Of a DNA stretch of 5,314 nt, positions 1 to 5,314 are shown in pieces; within the stretch, counting starts at the first letter, position 1; each line of letters starts with the position of its first letter. A program made the translations under genes and the position numbers. The DNA comes from Clostridia bacterium. Lineage in GTDB: Bacteria; Bacillota; Clostridia; Oscillospirales; CAG-272. Location: contig JAFNVK010000035.1 of the NCBI GenBank assembly GCA_017379815.1, forward strand, positions 1 through 5,314. Reading direction: 5' to 3'. The notes beneath the pieces are model-generated. The model searched no databases. It saw only the letters and a list, made by a program, of their open reading frames with translations, and was not told where the DNA came from.

Positions 1-606
1 GATCAGTACGAGCTGGCTTATGTGCGCGTAACCGTGGATGACGCAACTGCCGTTTCCTATCAGTTCTCGGTCAACGGAGTCAAGGAGAACGCCGTCGAGA
101 CGACCGCCGCAGAGGATCCCGATTACCGCGTGTACGGAGATCTTCACGTTGAGCTGGTCAAGTATATGGCTCGCCTGAACGAGGCGGTTACCGAGCTTCT
201 GAATAGCTGCCAGAGCTACAGTGAGCTGAAAGCAGTGGTTGCCGATCTGCAGCTCCTGCTGGCTACGGGCGGAAGAGCACCCGACATCACTGCCTTCACG
301 ACCGAGGCTGTGCGCGAGATGATCTATACTCGTGCCGGTGTTGCGGATGAAACGTCCACAGGCAAGAAGAATACGGCCGCCAAGGCTGAGATCTCCACGA
401 TCCGTTCTTACCTCCGCGAGGCTACTGCCACGGAGAAGAGTGAGCCCTCTACGACCGAGAGCGGCGATGAGATTCTGTGGAACGGCCTGGAATCCTACGT
501 CTTCTATTCTTCTCCCAACGCACTCTACTATGCGTGGGCAGAGGATAACGGCTATCTCCCTGTTGAGGAGGAGGCCGAGCCCGACACGGAGCAGGCTGCT
601 GAATAA
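1..606 (+). CDS. C-terminal part of an unrecognised protein (5' end outside the window)
   Basis: The frame is open from the first base (GAT CAG TAC) to a TAA stop, giving 201 residues, so the true start lies upstream; a GTG at 22 has no convincing ribosome site and is probably internal. I do not recognise a family. Residues 1-50 look beta-rich with alternating hydrophobic residues. About 50-85 look helical (YMARLNEAVTELLNSC, then LKAVVADLQLLLA). A Thr/Ser/Glu-rich stretch follows at about 118-156, then an aromatic segment (LESYVFYSSPNALYYAWAEDNGY), and the protein ends in an acidic tail, VEEEAEPDTEQAAE. No membrane segment, LPXTG signal or known catalytic motif is visible in this part. Base and codon use match trpS and the peptidase gene, so it looks native. 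A strong terminator follows directly, so it is the last gene of its transcript. The reading frame is secure and the function unknown. Confidence 0.8.
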   Translation, partial: DQYELAYVRVTVDDATAVSYQFSVNGVKENAVETTAAEDPDYRVYGDLHVELVKYMARLNEAVTELLNSCQSYSELKAVVADLQLLLATGGRAPDITAFTTEAVREMIYTRAGVADETSTGKKNTAAKAEISTIRSYLREATATEKSEPSTTESGDEILWNGLESYVFYSSPNALYYAWAEDNGYLPVEEEAEPDTEQAAE

Positions 607-622
607 TTTTGCACCGCTTTTC

Positions 623-663
623 GGGGCTATCCCGGGCATCTGCCTTGGGATAGCCCCTTTTTT
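623..663 (+). terminator. Intrinsic terminator after the first gene
   Basis: GGGGCTATCCC (623-633) pairs perfectly over 11 bp with GGGATAGCCCC (647-657) around a 13-base loop, and six Ts follow (658-663). It begins 16 bases after the TAA stop at 604-606 and lies upstream of the trpS promoter, so it separates the two transcription units. Confidence 0.93.
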
Positions 664-694
664 GGGGGAAATCACCGAAATCTTGAAAAAGCCC

Positions 695-723
695 TTGCTT
701 TTGCTGAGAAGTTGTGATACAAT
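695..723 (+). promoter_or_regulatory. Sigma-A type promoter for trpS
   Basis: A -35 box TTGCTT (695-700) and a -10 box TACAAT (718-723) are 17 bases apart. A TGA at 715-717 gives an extended -10. Transcription would start near 730, leaving a leader of about 25 bases before the trpS start. It sits between a terminator and the gene, where a promoter is expected. Not experimentally shown. Confidence 0.75.
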
Positions 724-740
724 AGGAAGGAAAACAGCAG

Positions 741-746
741 AGAGGA
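741..746 (+). promoter_or_regulatory. Ribosome binding site that fixes the trpS start
   Basis: AGAGGA lies 8 bases before the ATG at 755. The reading frame is open much further upstream (from 332), but that part overlaps the first gene, the terminator and the promoter. This site and the family's usual N-terminus together select 755. Confidence 0.85.
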
Positions 747-754
747 AGATCACT

Positions 755-1756
755 ATGCTTGGAGAACAAAAGGTATCGTATTCGGGCGTTCAGCCCAGCG
801 GAAACCTGACCATTGGAAATTACCTTGGCGCGATCCGCAATTTTAAGGAGTATTCGGAGCAGTACAAGACCTTTTACTGCGTGGTCGATCAGCACGCGAT
901 CACCGTGCGCCAGATCCCCGCGGAGCTTCGCCGCAGAACCTACGAGACGCTGGCACTGTATATGGCTTGCGGACTTGACCCCGAGAAGAACACGCTTTAC
1001 GTGCAGTCCATGGTGCACGAGCATGCAGAGCTTGCTTGGATCCTCAACTGCTTTACGATGTTTGGCGAGCTTTCCCGCATGACGCAGTTCAAGGATAAGA
1101 GCGCAAAGCACGCCGACAACATCAATGCAGGACTTTTCACCTATCCCACGCTCATGGCGGCGGATATTCTGCTTTATCAGACCGACGTTGTGCCGGTGGG
1201 CATCGACCAGAAGCAGCACGTGGAGCTTTGCCGCGATATTGCCGAGCGCTTTAACCAGATCCATCCCGGAACCTTTACCGTTCCCGAGCCTGTGATCGCC
1301 AAGTCGGGCATGAAGATCATGTCGCTTGCCGATCCGACCAAGAAGATGAGCAAGTCGGATGAAAACGCGAACGCCGTGGTATATATTCTGGACGATCGGG
1401 ATACAATTATCAGAAAGTTCAAGCGCGCCGTGACCGATTCCGGCTCCGAGGTGCGTTATAGCCCCGACAAGCCCGGCGTGAGCAACCTGATGAGCATTTA
1501 TTCCTGCTTTACGGGAAAGAGCATGGAGGAGATCGAGCGCGAGTTTGAAGGGAAGGGCTACGGCGAATTCAAGCTGGCCGTAGGCGAGACCACGGCCGAT
1601 GCGCTTGCTGCCGTGCAAAACGAGTACAAGCTTCGCCTGGCCGACAAGGCAGGCCTTGAGGCACAGATGAAGAAGGGCGCCGAGGAGGCCTCCTACTATG
1701 CACGCCGCACGCTCTCCAAGGTGCAAAAGAAGCTTGGATTTGTCCAGCTTCACTGA
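755..1756 (+). CDS. trpS: Tryptophanyl-tRNA synthetase (TrpRS)
   Basis: This cytoplasmic class Ic aminoacyl-tRNA synthetase activates tryptophan with ATP and loads it onto tRNA-Trp. The 333-residue product has the usual bacterial TrpRS length. Residues 9-25 carry the PSGNLTIGNYLGA segment, where TIGN is the family's version of the HIGH motif. LMAADILLYQ (133-142) and VGIDQKQHVEL (148-158) match the tryptophan and ATP pocket; D137 is the likely counterpart of the aspartate that binds the indole nitrogen, by homology. KMSKS is intact at 197-201. The C-terminal third is the helical anticodon-binding region, ending in YYARRTLSKVQKKLGF. No truncation or frameshift is seen. The gene has its own promoter and a terminator-like hairpin after its TGA stop. 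The short leader leaves no room for a T-box, so tryptophan-responsive control of that kind is not evident. Confidence 0.97.
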   Translation: MLGEQKVSYSGVQPSGNLTIGNYLGAIRNFKEYSEQYKTFYCVVDQHAITVRQIPAELRRRTYETLALYMACGLDPEKNTLYVQSMVHEHAELAWILNCFTMFGELSRMTQFKDKSAKHADNINAGLFTYPTLMAADILLYQTDVVPVGIDQKQHVELCRDIAERFNQIHPGTFTVPEPVIAKSGMKIMSLADPTKKMSKSDENANAVVYILDDRDTIIRKFKRAVTDSGSEVRYSPDKPGVSNLMSIYSCFTGKSMEEIEREFEGKGYGEFKLAVGETTADALAAVQNEYKLRLADKAGLEAQMKKGAEEASYYARRTLSKVQKKLGFVQLH

Positions 1757-1770
1757 AAAAGGAAAAAACG

Positions 1771-1822
1771 AAAAAAGAGTTACATACGGGTCCTTGCAAG
1801 GGGCTCGGGTAACTCTTTTTTT
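1771..1822 (+). terminator. Terminator-like hairpin after trpS, possible attenuator for the next gene
   Basis: GAGTTAC (1777-1783) pairs with GTAACTC (1809-1815). The stem can be lengthened by six A:T pairs between the A-run 1771-1776 and the start of the T-run at 1816-1822. Inside, 1788-1793 can pair with 1801-1806, including one G-U and one U-G pair, closing a 7-base loop. Seven Ts follow the 3' arm. The A-run on the other side means the element could also stop transcription on the minus strand. Only 19 bases separate the T-run from the next start codon, so it may act as a partial terminator that lets some trpS transcripts continue. Confidence 0.85.
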
Positions 1823-1828
1823 CTATAC

Positions 1829-1833
1829 GGAGG
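1829..1833 (+). promoter_or_regulatory. Ribosome binding site that fixes the transferase start
   Basis: GGAGG (within GGAGGAGGAAGG) lies 8 bases before the ATG at 1842. The frame is open back to 1698, but those upstream codons lie inside trpS and the terminator hairpin. The strong site here selects 1842. Confidence 0.88.
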
Positions 1834-1841
1834 AGGAAGGA

Positions 1842-2840
1842 ATGCAAGCCATCGAATCGGCGGCGTTTGCCGCACTCTTGGGCTGCGGAGCGGCCCTGGC
1901 ACTCACGCCAACGGCAATCGCGCTTTCCCTTCGGATCGGTGCGGTAGACGTTCCAAGGGACTTTCGAAGAATGCACAAGCGGCCTGTCCCGCGTGGCGGC
2001 GGGATCGCGATCCTGCTCGCCTTTTTGCTTACGGCGGCTTTCTTTGGGGAGAGGGGGAGAGCGTTTTCCGCTCTGCTGATCGGAGGAGGGGCAATGCTCC
2101 TGTTGGGACTTTCCGACGATCTGCTCACGCTGGGCGCTTGGAGTAAGCTGCTTTTGCAGAGCGGCATCACTTTTGCTGCATTGCTCCTTGACGGGCGTTT
2201 TCAAGGCGTTTTTTTGCTTTTGGCGATGCTTTGGGTCCTTACCCTGATCAATGCCCATAATTTTATTGACGGCCTTGACGGACTTTTTGCGGGCTCTGCG
2301 GCCATTGAAGGGGGGGCGCTTGCCCTTCTCCTGCTTTGGCAGGGGAAGGGAATGGGTGTGCTTTGCCTCGGCCTTGCGGGGGCTTGTCTTGGCTTTCGGT
2401 TTTTCAACCGTCACCCGGCGCGCGTGTTTGCAGGAGATGCCGGATCGGAGAGCGTGGGCTTTCTTTTGGGCTTTCTTTCACTCGAGCCCCTTTTTGGGGG
2501 AGGCTTTGACTTTTCCGCGTTAGCCGTTCTGTTGCTCTTCGGGTATCCGCTCACCGATCTTTTCACGGCCATCCTGCGGCGCATTCTTCGGGGGAAAAGC
2601 CCTTTTTGCGCCGACCGAGGTCATTTGCATCACCGCATCTCGGCCATCGGTCTGGATCAGCGGCGATGCACGGACGTTTTGCTTTCCCTTTCGGCAATGC
2701 TTGGCATCTGTGCGCTTTTCGTTGGCATCTCTCCGCTTCGCCCATTGGCCTCTGCAGCTTGCCTTGCAGGAGCCTTCGGGATCTCATTGGTCAAAGCCTA
2801 CGTCCTTAGGAAGGCGTCTTTTTTCGAGAAAATCAGGTGA
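1842..2840 (+). CDS. Polyprenyl-phosphate sugar-1-phosphate transferase (WecA/TagO/MraY superfamily)
   Basis: Family members move a sugar-1-phosphate, usually GlcNAc-1-P, from a UDP-sugar to undecaprenyl phosphate at the inner face of the membrane. This is the first step in making teichoic acids, O-antigen or other envelope glycans. The 332 residues are strongly hydrophobic, with about ten membrane segments. Family motifs appear in order: VPRDFRRMHKRPVPRGGG (37-54), the acidic pair D92-D93 in GLSDDLLTLG, NAHNFIDGLDGL (137-148) with D143 and D146, RVFAGDAGS (194-202), and the DRGHLHHR loop (258-265). The HLHH loop favours WecA/TagO over MraY, which makes lipid I and usually sits in a cell-wall gene cluster. 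The exact sugar cannot be read from sequence. Phe TTT, Leu CTT/TTG and GGG runs are commoner here than in neighbouring genes. No promoter fits between the preceding hairpin and the start, and no terminator follows the TGA. Confidence 0.92.
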   Translation: MQAIESAAFAALLGCGAALALTPTAIALSLRIGAVDVPRDFRRMHKRPVPRGGGIAILLAFLLTAAFFGERGRAFSALLIGGGAMLLLGLSDDLLTLGAWSKLLLQSGITFAALLLDGRFQGVFLLLAMLWVLTLINAHNFIDGLDGLFAGSAAIEGGALALLLLWQGKGMGVLCLGLAGACLGFRFFNRHPARVFAGDAGSESVGFLLGFLSLEPLFGGGFDFSALAVLLLFGYPLTDLFTAILRRILRGKSPFCADRGHLHHRISAIGLDQRRCTDVLLSLSAMLGICALFVGISPLRPLASAACLAGAFGISLVKAYVLRKASFFEKIR

Positions 2841-2845
2841 ATCGG

Positions 2846-2874
2846 TTGACATTTTCCGGTGAATGTGCTATGAT
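2846..2874 (+). promoter_or_regulatory. Near-consensus sigma-A promoter for the peptidase operon
   Basis: A perfect -35 TTGACA (2846-2851) is followed after 17 bases by TATGAT (2869-2874), with a TGC extended -10 at 2866-2868. The -35 box begins six bases after the stop of the upstream gene. Transcription would start near 2881, giving a leader of about 33 bases. This is the best promoter in the window. Confidence 0.88.
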
Positions 2875-2900
2875 GGTCTTATCCCAAATTTTATCCCCGA

Positions 2901-2906
2901 AAGGAG
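2901..2906 (+). promoter_or_regulatory. Ribosome binding site that fixes the lipoprotein start
   Basis: AAGGAG lies 7 bases before the ATG at 2914. An earlier in-frame ATG at 2863 overlaps the -10 box and would not be on the transcript, so 2914 is the start. The lipoprotein signal peptide then begins at residue 1. Confidence 0.9.
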
Positions 2907-2913
2907 CATCCCC

Positions 2914-4572
2914 ATGAAGCATCTTCTTCGTAGCTTCGCCCTGATTCTGATGTTGGCCATCATGCTGACGTCCTTTGCCGGTTGTGTTGTTGATCCCAAT
3001 CGGACGCCCCCTGAGACCGAGCCCGAGACCGATCCGCTGCCTCCTGCAGAGATCGTTCCGATCCTTGAGCGCTACCCCTACACGCTGACGCAGGCGGATT
3101 ACGATACGTTCGTCACGCTGATGGACGAGTGCCGCGCGCTTCTCCTGCCCGACGGTAACGACACCGCGGCGATCGAGGCCAAGCTCGAGGAAATGATCGA
3201 GCAGTACTACCATATCGAGACCCAGGTGATGATGATCCGTGTGAAGACCGACGTTGACACCAAGGATCAAGCACTCTCCGACGAATACCTCTTTGCCTTT
3301 GAGATGCTGACCGATGTATTTGATCTCTATCAGCAGCTCTGCAAGGACGTGGACGATTCTACCTCCGCTTACCGCGATACCTTCTTTGCTGATTGGACCG
3401 AGGAAGAGCTCGAGGAGATGCGCAATTACAACCCTGAGCAGATGGAGCTGGAGAACCAGCTTGAGGACGTTAAGTCCGAGTACCGTATGTTCAGCGATTC
3501 GGAGATCCTGTTCAAGACAGGCGACATCTACCTGCAGGTCATTGAGCTGAACAACCGTTTGGGACAGCTCAACGGCTATGACAACTATGTGGATTATGCC
3601 TATGCCGAGGTCTACGACCGCGACTATTCTCCCGAGCAGATCGTAGAGATGCGCGCCTACGTCAAGGAGCACCTGGTTCCTCTGCTCGGCACGCTGCACG
3701 CGGATTTCAATGCTTCGCTCAACTGGCTCAGCGAGTCGGATTACAACTACCTGATCGAGTTCATGTATTCGGACTACGACGCGATCGGCTCGACCGCGTT
3801 TGAGGATTACATGAACCTTCTGCCCGAGGAGCTCAGCGGATCAATGCTCAATGCCATCGAAGGCAAGAATACTGTCTTCTCCGATGAGAAGAACTCCAAT
3901 CCCGGTGCTTACGCCACCTATTTGAGCGGTCAGGAGCACCCCATGTGCTATTTTGGCCCCGGATATCAGGATATGCTCACCGTTCTGCACGAGCTTGGAC
4001 ACTACTGCGCGATGTCGCTCAATTATGGCTTTGACGGCTCGATGGATATTGCCGAGACCCATTCGCAGGGCAACGAGTATCTCTTCCTCTCCTATCTCTA
4101 CACCAAGAGACATTCCGCTACCTACGACGTGCTCATCAAGTACCGCCTGTTCAGCGAGGTGCTGACCGTGGTCATGTCTACCATCGTGGATGAGTTTGAG
4201 CAGTACGTTTACACGCACGAGATCGAGAATTCTGCTGAGCTTGACGAGATCATGAAGCAGATCCGCGACTCCTATATTTCGAAGGATAAGCTGGATGCCT
4301 ACGGCGTGATCGACCTCAACGAGTATTGGAAGCGCGTAGCCATTGATCAGGAGTGCTACTATATCAGCTACGGTGTTTCCGCCCTGGCCGCTATGCAGCT
4401 CTACGGTGTGGCCCTTGAGAATTTTGACGATGCAGTGAAGGCGTATTCGGTTATCGTTCACGCTCCCATGGAGGGACTTGGCTTTATGGCAACGCTCGAG
4501 AAGGCCTGCCTCAAGTCTCCCTTCGACGAGTCTCTCTACGAGATGCTTCCCACCCTCAGACCCGAATCTTAA
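2914..4572 (+). CDS. Surface lipoprotein with M3-like zinc metallopeptidase domain
   Basis: The 552-residue product is probably an envelope-anchored peptidase acting on peptides outside the membrane. Residues 1-23 form a lipoprotein signal peptide (MKHLLRS, a hydrophobic core, then FAGC) with C24 as the lipidated cysteine. A Pro/Glu/Thr tether covers about 27-46. An acidic, mainly helical region runs to about 340, as in oligoendopeptidase F and related M3 enzymes. The zinc motif HELGH is at 359-363, followed by ETHSQGNE (381-388), which matches the family's E-x2-SQ-x2-E element, so E381 is the likely third ligand. YYISYGVSALAAMQLY (482-497) resembles the C-terminal M3 tyrosine segment. Two oddities are the short HELGH-to-E381 spacer and the lack of any histidine between 435 and 516, where M3 enzymes usually have a catalytic one. 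Substrate unknown; altered or lost activity is possible. It has its own strong promoter and probably heads an operon with the next gene. Confidence 0.87.
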   Translation: MKHLLRSFALILMLAIMLTSFAGCVVDPNRTPPETEPETDPLPPAEIVPILERYPYTLTQADYDTFVTLMDECRALLLPDGNDTAAIEAKLEEMIEQYYHIETQVMMIRVKTDVDTKDQALSDEYLFAFEMLTDVFDLYQQLCKDVDDSTSAYRDTFFADWTEEELEEMRNYNPEQMELENQLEDVKSEYRMFSDSEILFKTGDIYLQVIELNNRLGQLNGYDNYVDYAYAEVYDRDYSPEQIVEMRAYVKEHLVPLLGTLHADFNASLNWLSESDYNYLIEFMYSDYDAIGSTAFEDYMNLLPEELSGSMLNAIEGKNTVFSDEKNSNPGAYATYLSGQEHPMCYFGPGYQDMLTVLHELGHYCAMSLNYGFDGSMDIAETHSQGNEYLFLSYLYTKRHSATYDVLIKYRLFSEVLTVVMSTIVDEFEQYVYTHEIENSAELDEIMKQIRDSYISKDKLDAYGVIDLNEYWKRVAIDQECYYISYGVSALAAMQLYGVALENFDDAVKAYSVIVHAPMEGLGFMATLEKACLKSPFDESLYEMLPTLRPES

Positions 4573-4575
4573 GAG
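4571..4575 (+). promoter_or_regulatory. Weak ribosome site overlapping the peptidase stop
   Basis: AAGAG overlaps the TAA stop (4570-4572) of the upstream gene and lies 9 bases before the ATG at 4585. AGGG at 4581-4584 is too close to the start to serve. The weak site and the overlap suggest that translation of this gene depends on ribosomes finishing the upstream one. Confidence 0.45.
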
Positions 4576-4584
4576 CAAATAGGG

Positions 4585-5310
4585 ATGAACACGGTAAAAA
4601 TCGAAAAACAAAACACCAAAATGGTAGCGCACAGAGGCCTTTCGGGTCTTGAGCGCGAGAACACCTGCATGGCCTTTGTGGCGGCAGGGAACCGCTCCTA
4701 CTGGGGCATTGAGACCGACGTTCACGTCACCGCCGACGGCGAGCTGATCGTGTTCCACGACGACACCACCACGCGCTGCACCACCGAGCGGACCGACCTT
4801 ACCATCGAGCAAACGGATTTTGCAACGCTGCGCGAGCTAGAGCTTTCCGAGTGGAAGGGAAATACGCCCAAGCGCATTCTGCAGATGCCCACGCCCGAGG
4901 AGTACGTGGAGATCTGCAAGAAGTACGAGAAGATGTGCGTCCTGGAGCTGAAGAATCCCATGACGCGCGAGGCCATCGAAAAGGTGATCGACCGCATTCG
5001 CGCGCTCGACTATCTGGATCAGACGGTCTTCATTTCCTTCTGCTGGGAAAACCTCGTGACGGTTCGCGAGCTTCTTCCGGAGCAGCCGGTGCAGTTCCTG
5101 TTCAGTAGCTTCACCGAGGAGCTTATCCGGCAGATCATCGAGAATCGCTTTGAGGTAGACGTTTGCCACAAAGCCCTGACCAAGGAGTTGGTCGACCGCC
5201 TCCACGCGGCAGGCCGCACCGTCAACGTCTGGACGGTCGACAAGCTCGAGGACGCGGAGAAATACGCCTCCTGGGGCGTGGATTATATCACGACCAACAT
5301 TCTGGAATAA
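4585..5310 (+). CDS. Glycerophosphodiester phosphodiesterase (GDPD family, cytoplasmic)
   Basis: This enzyme hydrolyses glycerophosphodiesters, such as deacylated phospholipids, to glycerol-3-phosphate and an alcohol. The 241-residue product is a single GDPD TIM-barrel domain of normal length. The metal and catalytic residues are all present: H16-R17 in VAHRG, ENT (25-27), E43 and D45 in IETDVHVTADGEL, H58-D59 in VFHDD, and E121 and K123 in VLELKNP. The C-terminal strand VNVWTVDKLEDAEKYASWGVDYITTN (from 213) is typical, although the usual ITDxP end is replaced by ITTNILE. There is no signal peptide or membrane segment, so it should act in the cytoplasm, like UgpQ rather than secreted GlpQ. 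An ATG at 4621 would also give a complete domain but has no ribosome site. The 12-base gap to the peptidase gene and lack of an intervening promoter suggest co-transcription. The exact substrate cannot be told. Confidence 0.94.
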   Translation: MNTVKIEKQNTKMVAHRGLSGLERENTCMAFVAAGNRSYWGIETDVHVTADGELIVFHDDTTTRCTTERTDLTIEQTDFATLRELELSEWKGNTPKRILQMPTPEEYVEICKKYEKMCVLELKNPMTREAIEKVIDRIRALDYLDQTVFISFCWENLVTVRELLPEQPVQFLFSSFTEELIRQIIENRFEVDVCHKALTKELVDRLHAAGRTVNVWTVDKLEDAEKYASWGVDYITTNILE

Positions 5311-5314
5311 AAAA

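Noticed and set aside
332..754. N-terminal extension of trpS by 141 codons
   Set aside because: The extension lies over the first gene, a strong terminator and the promoter, and is Arg/Pro/Ser-rich. The ribosome site at 741-746 and the family's normal length support 755.
449..1753. Long minus-strand open frame of 434 codons opposite trpS
   Set aside because: It shares codon boundaries with trpS, so its stops could arise only from TTA, CTA or TCA codons in trpS, which are rare here. It runs through the terminator and promoter as well, and the protein on the + strand is clearly TrpRS.
1794..1828. TTGCAA with CTATAC as a possible promoter for the transferase gene
   Set aside because: The spacing is 23 bases, far from the usual 16-18, and transcription would start within the ribosome binding site.
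1569..2414. Minus-strand open frame of 281 codons opposite the transferase gene
   Set aside because: It is in the codon-aligned antisense register of the transferase gene and crosses the trpS end and the hairpin. The product is Lys/Arg/Pro/Ser-rich with no recognisable domain.
3013..3032. Short repeated bases in the lipoprotein gene
   Set aside because: They encode the Glu/Thr/Pro linker after the lipid anchor (ETEPETD). This is a low-complexity tether, not a repeat array.
2833..3699. Minus-strand open frame of 288 codons opposite the lipoprotein gene
   Set aside because: Again in the codon-aligned antisense register, it exists because the sense gene avoids TTA, CTA and TCA codons. It also covers the promoter and signal-peptide region of a convincing + strand gene.
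3841..4812. Minus-strand open frame of 323 codons spanning the lipoprotein and phosphodiesterase genes
   Set aside because: Both sense genes lie in the same frame, so one antisense shadow runs across both. It ends exactly at a sense TCA serine codon (3841-3843), as expected for a shadow.

Overview
The window carries five protein-coding genes, all on the + strand, and reads as ordinary chromosomal DNA rather than a mobile or defence region. The likely host is a bacterium of the Firmicutes/Clostridia type, perhaps an uncultured gut lineage. This rests on strong Shine-Dalgarno sites close to their starts, short stem-loop terminators with U-tracts, sigma-A style promoters, a lipoprotein with a Pro/Glu/Thr tether and an M3-type peptidase domain, and a TagO/WecA-type sugar-phosphate transferase. 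This placement is inferred from style, with no marker phylogeny.

Layout. Positions 1-606 hold the 3' end of an unrecognised gene, open at the left edge. It is closed by a near-perfect intrinsic terminator (623-663). A promoter (695-723) then starts trpS, tryptophanyl-tRNA synthetase (755-1756), after a leader too short for a T-box. A second terminator-like hairpin (1771-1822) follows trpS, and only 19 bases later comes the start codon of a polytopic membrane UDP-sugar:polyprenyl-phosphate sugar-1-phosphate transferase of the WecA/TagO/MraY superfamily (1842-2840). A near-consensus promoter (2846-2874) begins six bases after that gene's stop. It drives a lipoprotein with a zinc metallopeptidase domain resembling family M3 (2914-4572). 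Twelve bases further on is a cytoplasmic glycerophosphodiester phosphodiesterase (4585-5310), probably in the same operon.

The genes do not form one obvious pathway. The transferase (cell-envelope glycan priming), the surface peptidase and the phosphodiesterase (glycerophospholipid or teichoic-acid breakdown products) are all loosely related to envelope turnover, but that link is inference. The points most worth a second look are the terminator-like hairpin placed just ahead of the transferase gene with no room for a promoter, and the M3-like peptidase, which keeps the zinc site but has a shortened spacer and no histidine where M3 enzymes usually carry a catalytic one. I found no RNA gene, CRISPR array, insertion sequence, attachment site or origin, and nothing I would call a new biological system.
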